A stretch of DNA of 64,000 nt from Excoecaria cochinchinensis. Taxonomy: Eukaryota; Streptophyta; Magnoliopsida; Malpighiales; Euphorbiaceae. The stretch spans positions 600,501 to 664,500 of the forward strand of contig CANTUQ010000110.1 in assembly GCA_947683425.1 (NCBI GenBank), read 5' to 3'. The translations under genes and the position numbers were made by a program. Below, in pieces: positions 62,693 through 64,000 of the stretch (its first letter is position 1; every line of letters starts with the position of its first letter). A model generated the notes under the pieces. That model was not told where the DNA came from, made no database searches, and saw only the letters and a program-made list of their open reading frames with translations.

Positions 62693-63787
62693 CTGCAAGA
62701 GTTATTGGATAAGGGGTTTATTCGACCCAGCATATCTCCATGGGGAGCACCGGTTTTGTTCGTTAAGAAGAAAGATGGTTCTTTGAGGATGTGTATCGAC
62801 TATAGGCAAATCAACAAGGTCACAGTGAAGAATAAGTATCCCTTGCCTAGAGTCGAGGATTTGTTTAATCAGCTTAGAGGTGCGGGTGTCTTTTCCAAGA
62901 TTGATCTTCGGTTGGATTATTATCAGCTTCGAGCTCAGGATGCGGATGTGGTTAAGACTGCATTTCCGACGCGGTATGGCCACTATGAGTTCCTTGTGAT
63001 GCTATTTGGTTTGACCAATGCACCTACGGCTTTTATGGATTTGATGAACCGAGTGTTTAGGCCATATCTAGATCGATTTGTAGTAGTGTTTATAGATGAT
63101 TTTTTGGTTTACTCGAAGGATGAGAATGAACACGAAGAGCATCTTCGATTAGTATTGCAAGTATTGAGGGAGCACCGTTTGTTTACGAAGCTTAGCAAGT
63201 GTGACTTTTGGCTTCGAGAGGTGTCTTTCTTGGTCATATTGTGTCAGCTAAGGGTATTCAAGTGGATCTAGCTAAGATTGAGGCGATTGTGGATTGGAAA
63301 GCGCCTAAGAATGTTCCTGAAGTGAGAAGCTTCCTTGGTTTGGCAGGCTACTACCGTCGGTTTGTGAAGAGTTTTTCGGTTTTCGCTGCTCCGATGACTA
63401 GATTGTTGAGGAAAGGAGTCAGATTTGAGTGGTCGGATAAGTGCCAGTTGTGCTTTGAGAGGTTGAAGAGTTTGTTAGTTGAAGCTCCTGTACTAACTCA
63501 ACCCACCTCGGGTAAAGAGTTTGTGATGTACAGTGACGCTTCGGGTATTGGACTCAGATGTGTATTGATGTAAGAGGGTAAAGTAGTGGCTTATGCATCT
63601 CGTCAGTTGAAACCTCATGAGAAGAACTATCCGACGCATGATTTGGAATTGGAGGTTGTGATCTTCGCTTTGAAGATTTGGCGGCATTATCTGTATGGAG
63701 AGAAGTGTAGGATTTTCACGGACCATAAGAGTTTGAAATATCTCCTCACACAGAAAGAGTTGAACATGAGACAACGTCGATGGTTAG
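62693..63787 (+). pseudogene. E reverse transcriptase and RNase H, truncated
   Basis: From 62705 the frame reads DKGFIRPSISPWGAPVLF, then FSKIDLRLDYYQL, FGLTNAPTAFMDL and the catalytic FIDDFLVYSK (near 63089). An indel near 63220 shifts the frame, and from about 63208 the second frame carries FLGHIVSAKGIQVD and FLGLAGYYRRFVKSF. RNase H starts near 63520 (YSDASGIGL); a TAA after CVLM (63571-63573) interrupts it. FTDHKSLKYLLTQKELN follows. The frame is cut at 63787 by an inverted LTR. LRLDYY replaces the usual LRSGYY, a sign of decay. Confidence 0.88.
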
Positions 63788-64000
63788 TGTAACTCTCCCT
63801 ACCCATACGTAAGGGAACCCATCCGTGAGGGAGTGAGAACCCGTACGAGCAGGGGTGTCACACCAAACAGAACGGAGCAAACATACATTCACATAATATA
63901 AACATACATATAAATAGCTGAAATTAAAACTTAAAACCAAACTGAACCTTCATTCATAGAACAACAATATTCAATTAGAAAACTGTTCTGATACCATCAT
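63788..64000 (-). repeat. LTR end of a second E-family element, inverted
   Basis: TGTAACTCTCCCTACCC and the following text are the reverse complement of the E LTR end (51545-51756), with small changes. It interrupts E's RNase H; GTTAG (63783-63787) is the likely target duplication. The rest lies beyond the window. Confidence 0.85.

Larger units (their letters stand above)
49118..63787 (+). mobile_element. E: Tekay/Del-like chromovirus, interrupted by L and by a second element
   Basis: The order is 5' LTR, primer site, gag, [insertion L], gag end, protease, reverse transcriptase, RNase H. At 63787 an inverted LTR interrupts RNase H, so integrase and the 3' LTR are outside the window. Removing L (52622-61563) plus one GAATG copy restores the gag frame exactly: the ATG at 51865 is in phase with the open part at 61709. 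Gag and protease resemble element G closely; they are members of one clade. Confidence 0.88.

Overview
This window looks like repeat-rich intergenic DNA from a plant nuclear genome, most likely a eudicot with a large genome; I cannot name the species. The evidence is a dense, nested set of plant-type LTR retrotransposons: Ty3/gypsy Tat-like elements (LTRs opening TGTAGACACC or TGTAAACACC, tRNA-Arg-like primer site, extra ORFs), Ty3/gypsy Tekay/Del-like chromoviruses (LTRs opening TGTAAC and closing GTTACA, initiator-Met primer site) and Ty1/copia elements. Two GC-rich hAT-type MITEs and long AT microsatellites are also present. I see no convincing host protein gene, tRNA, rRNA or CRISPR array. 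Almost all coding sequence belongs to elements, and nearly all of it is broken.

Left block (1-32341). A Tat-like LTR piece (1-1565) abuts a Tat-like element, T1 (1585-10656, +). T1 keeps its integrase, an antisense accessory ORF with a probable intron, a sense accessory ORF, a repeat-rich 3' region and a 3' LTR. T1 sits in the integrase of a minus-strand Tekay-like element, G (10662-25301). G's 5' LTR is split by a Ty1/copia element, C (15206-23056, exact CATAT target duplication). G itself lies in a minus-strand Tat-like LTR (25302-26760). Next come a probable Athila-type LTR (26761-28089), a 535-bp-core non-autonomous gypsy element F (28090-30949) and another minus-strand Tat-like LTR (30950-32341).

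Middle block (32342-49117). An old gypsy LTR (ending 45549) probably contains a hAT MITE (M2, split into 32912-33161 and 44706-45109). M2 contains an 11.5-kb gag-only Tat-like element (33162-44700), which in turn contains a second MITE of the same family (M1, 41148-41770). A quiet AT-rich stretch follows, then a minus-strand copia LTR end (to 48364) and a minus-strand Tat-like LTR end (48614-49117).

Right block (49118-64000). A plus-strand Tekay-like element, E, starts at 49118. It is interrupted in gag by a very young 8.9-kb element without coding capacity, L (52622-61563, GAATG target duplication, LTRs almost identical), and in RNase H by an inverted relative whose LTR begins at 63788.

The elements work together only as parasites of one another. 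F, L, C and the gag-only element lack working proteins, so they would have needed proteins supplied in trans by complete relatives elsewhere. The most unusual signals are a 19-copy CACGTG (G-box) array with about 23-bp spacing in the copia leader, four ordered palindromes conserved across Tekay-like LTRs, TCGCGA-palindrome arrays in those LTRs, and two copies of one MITE family lying outside and inside the same element.
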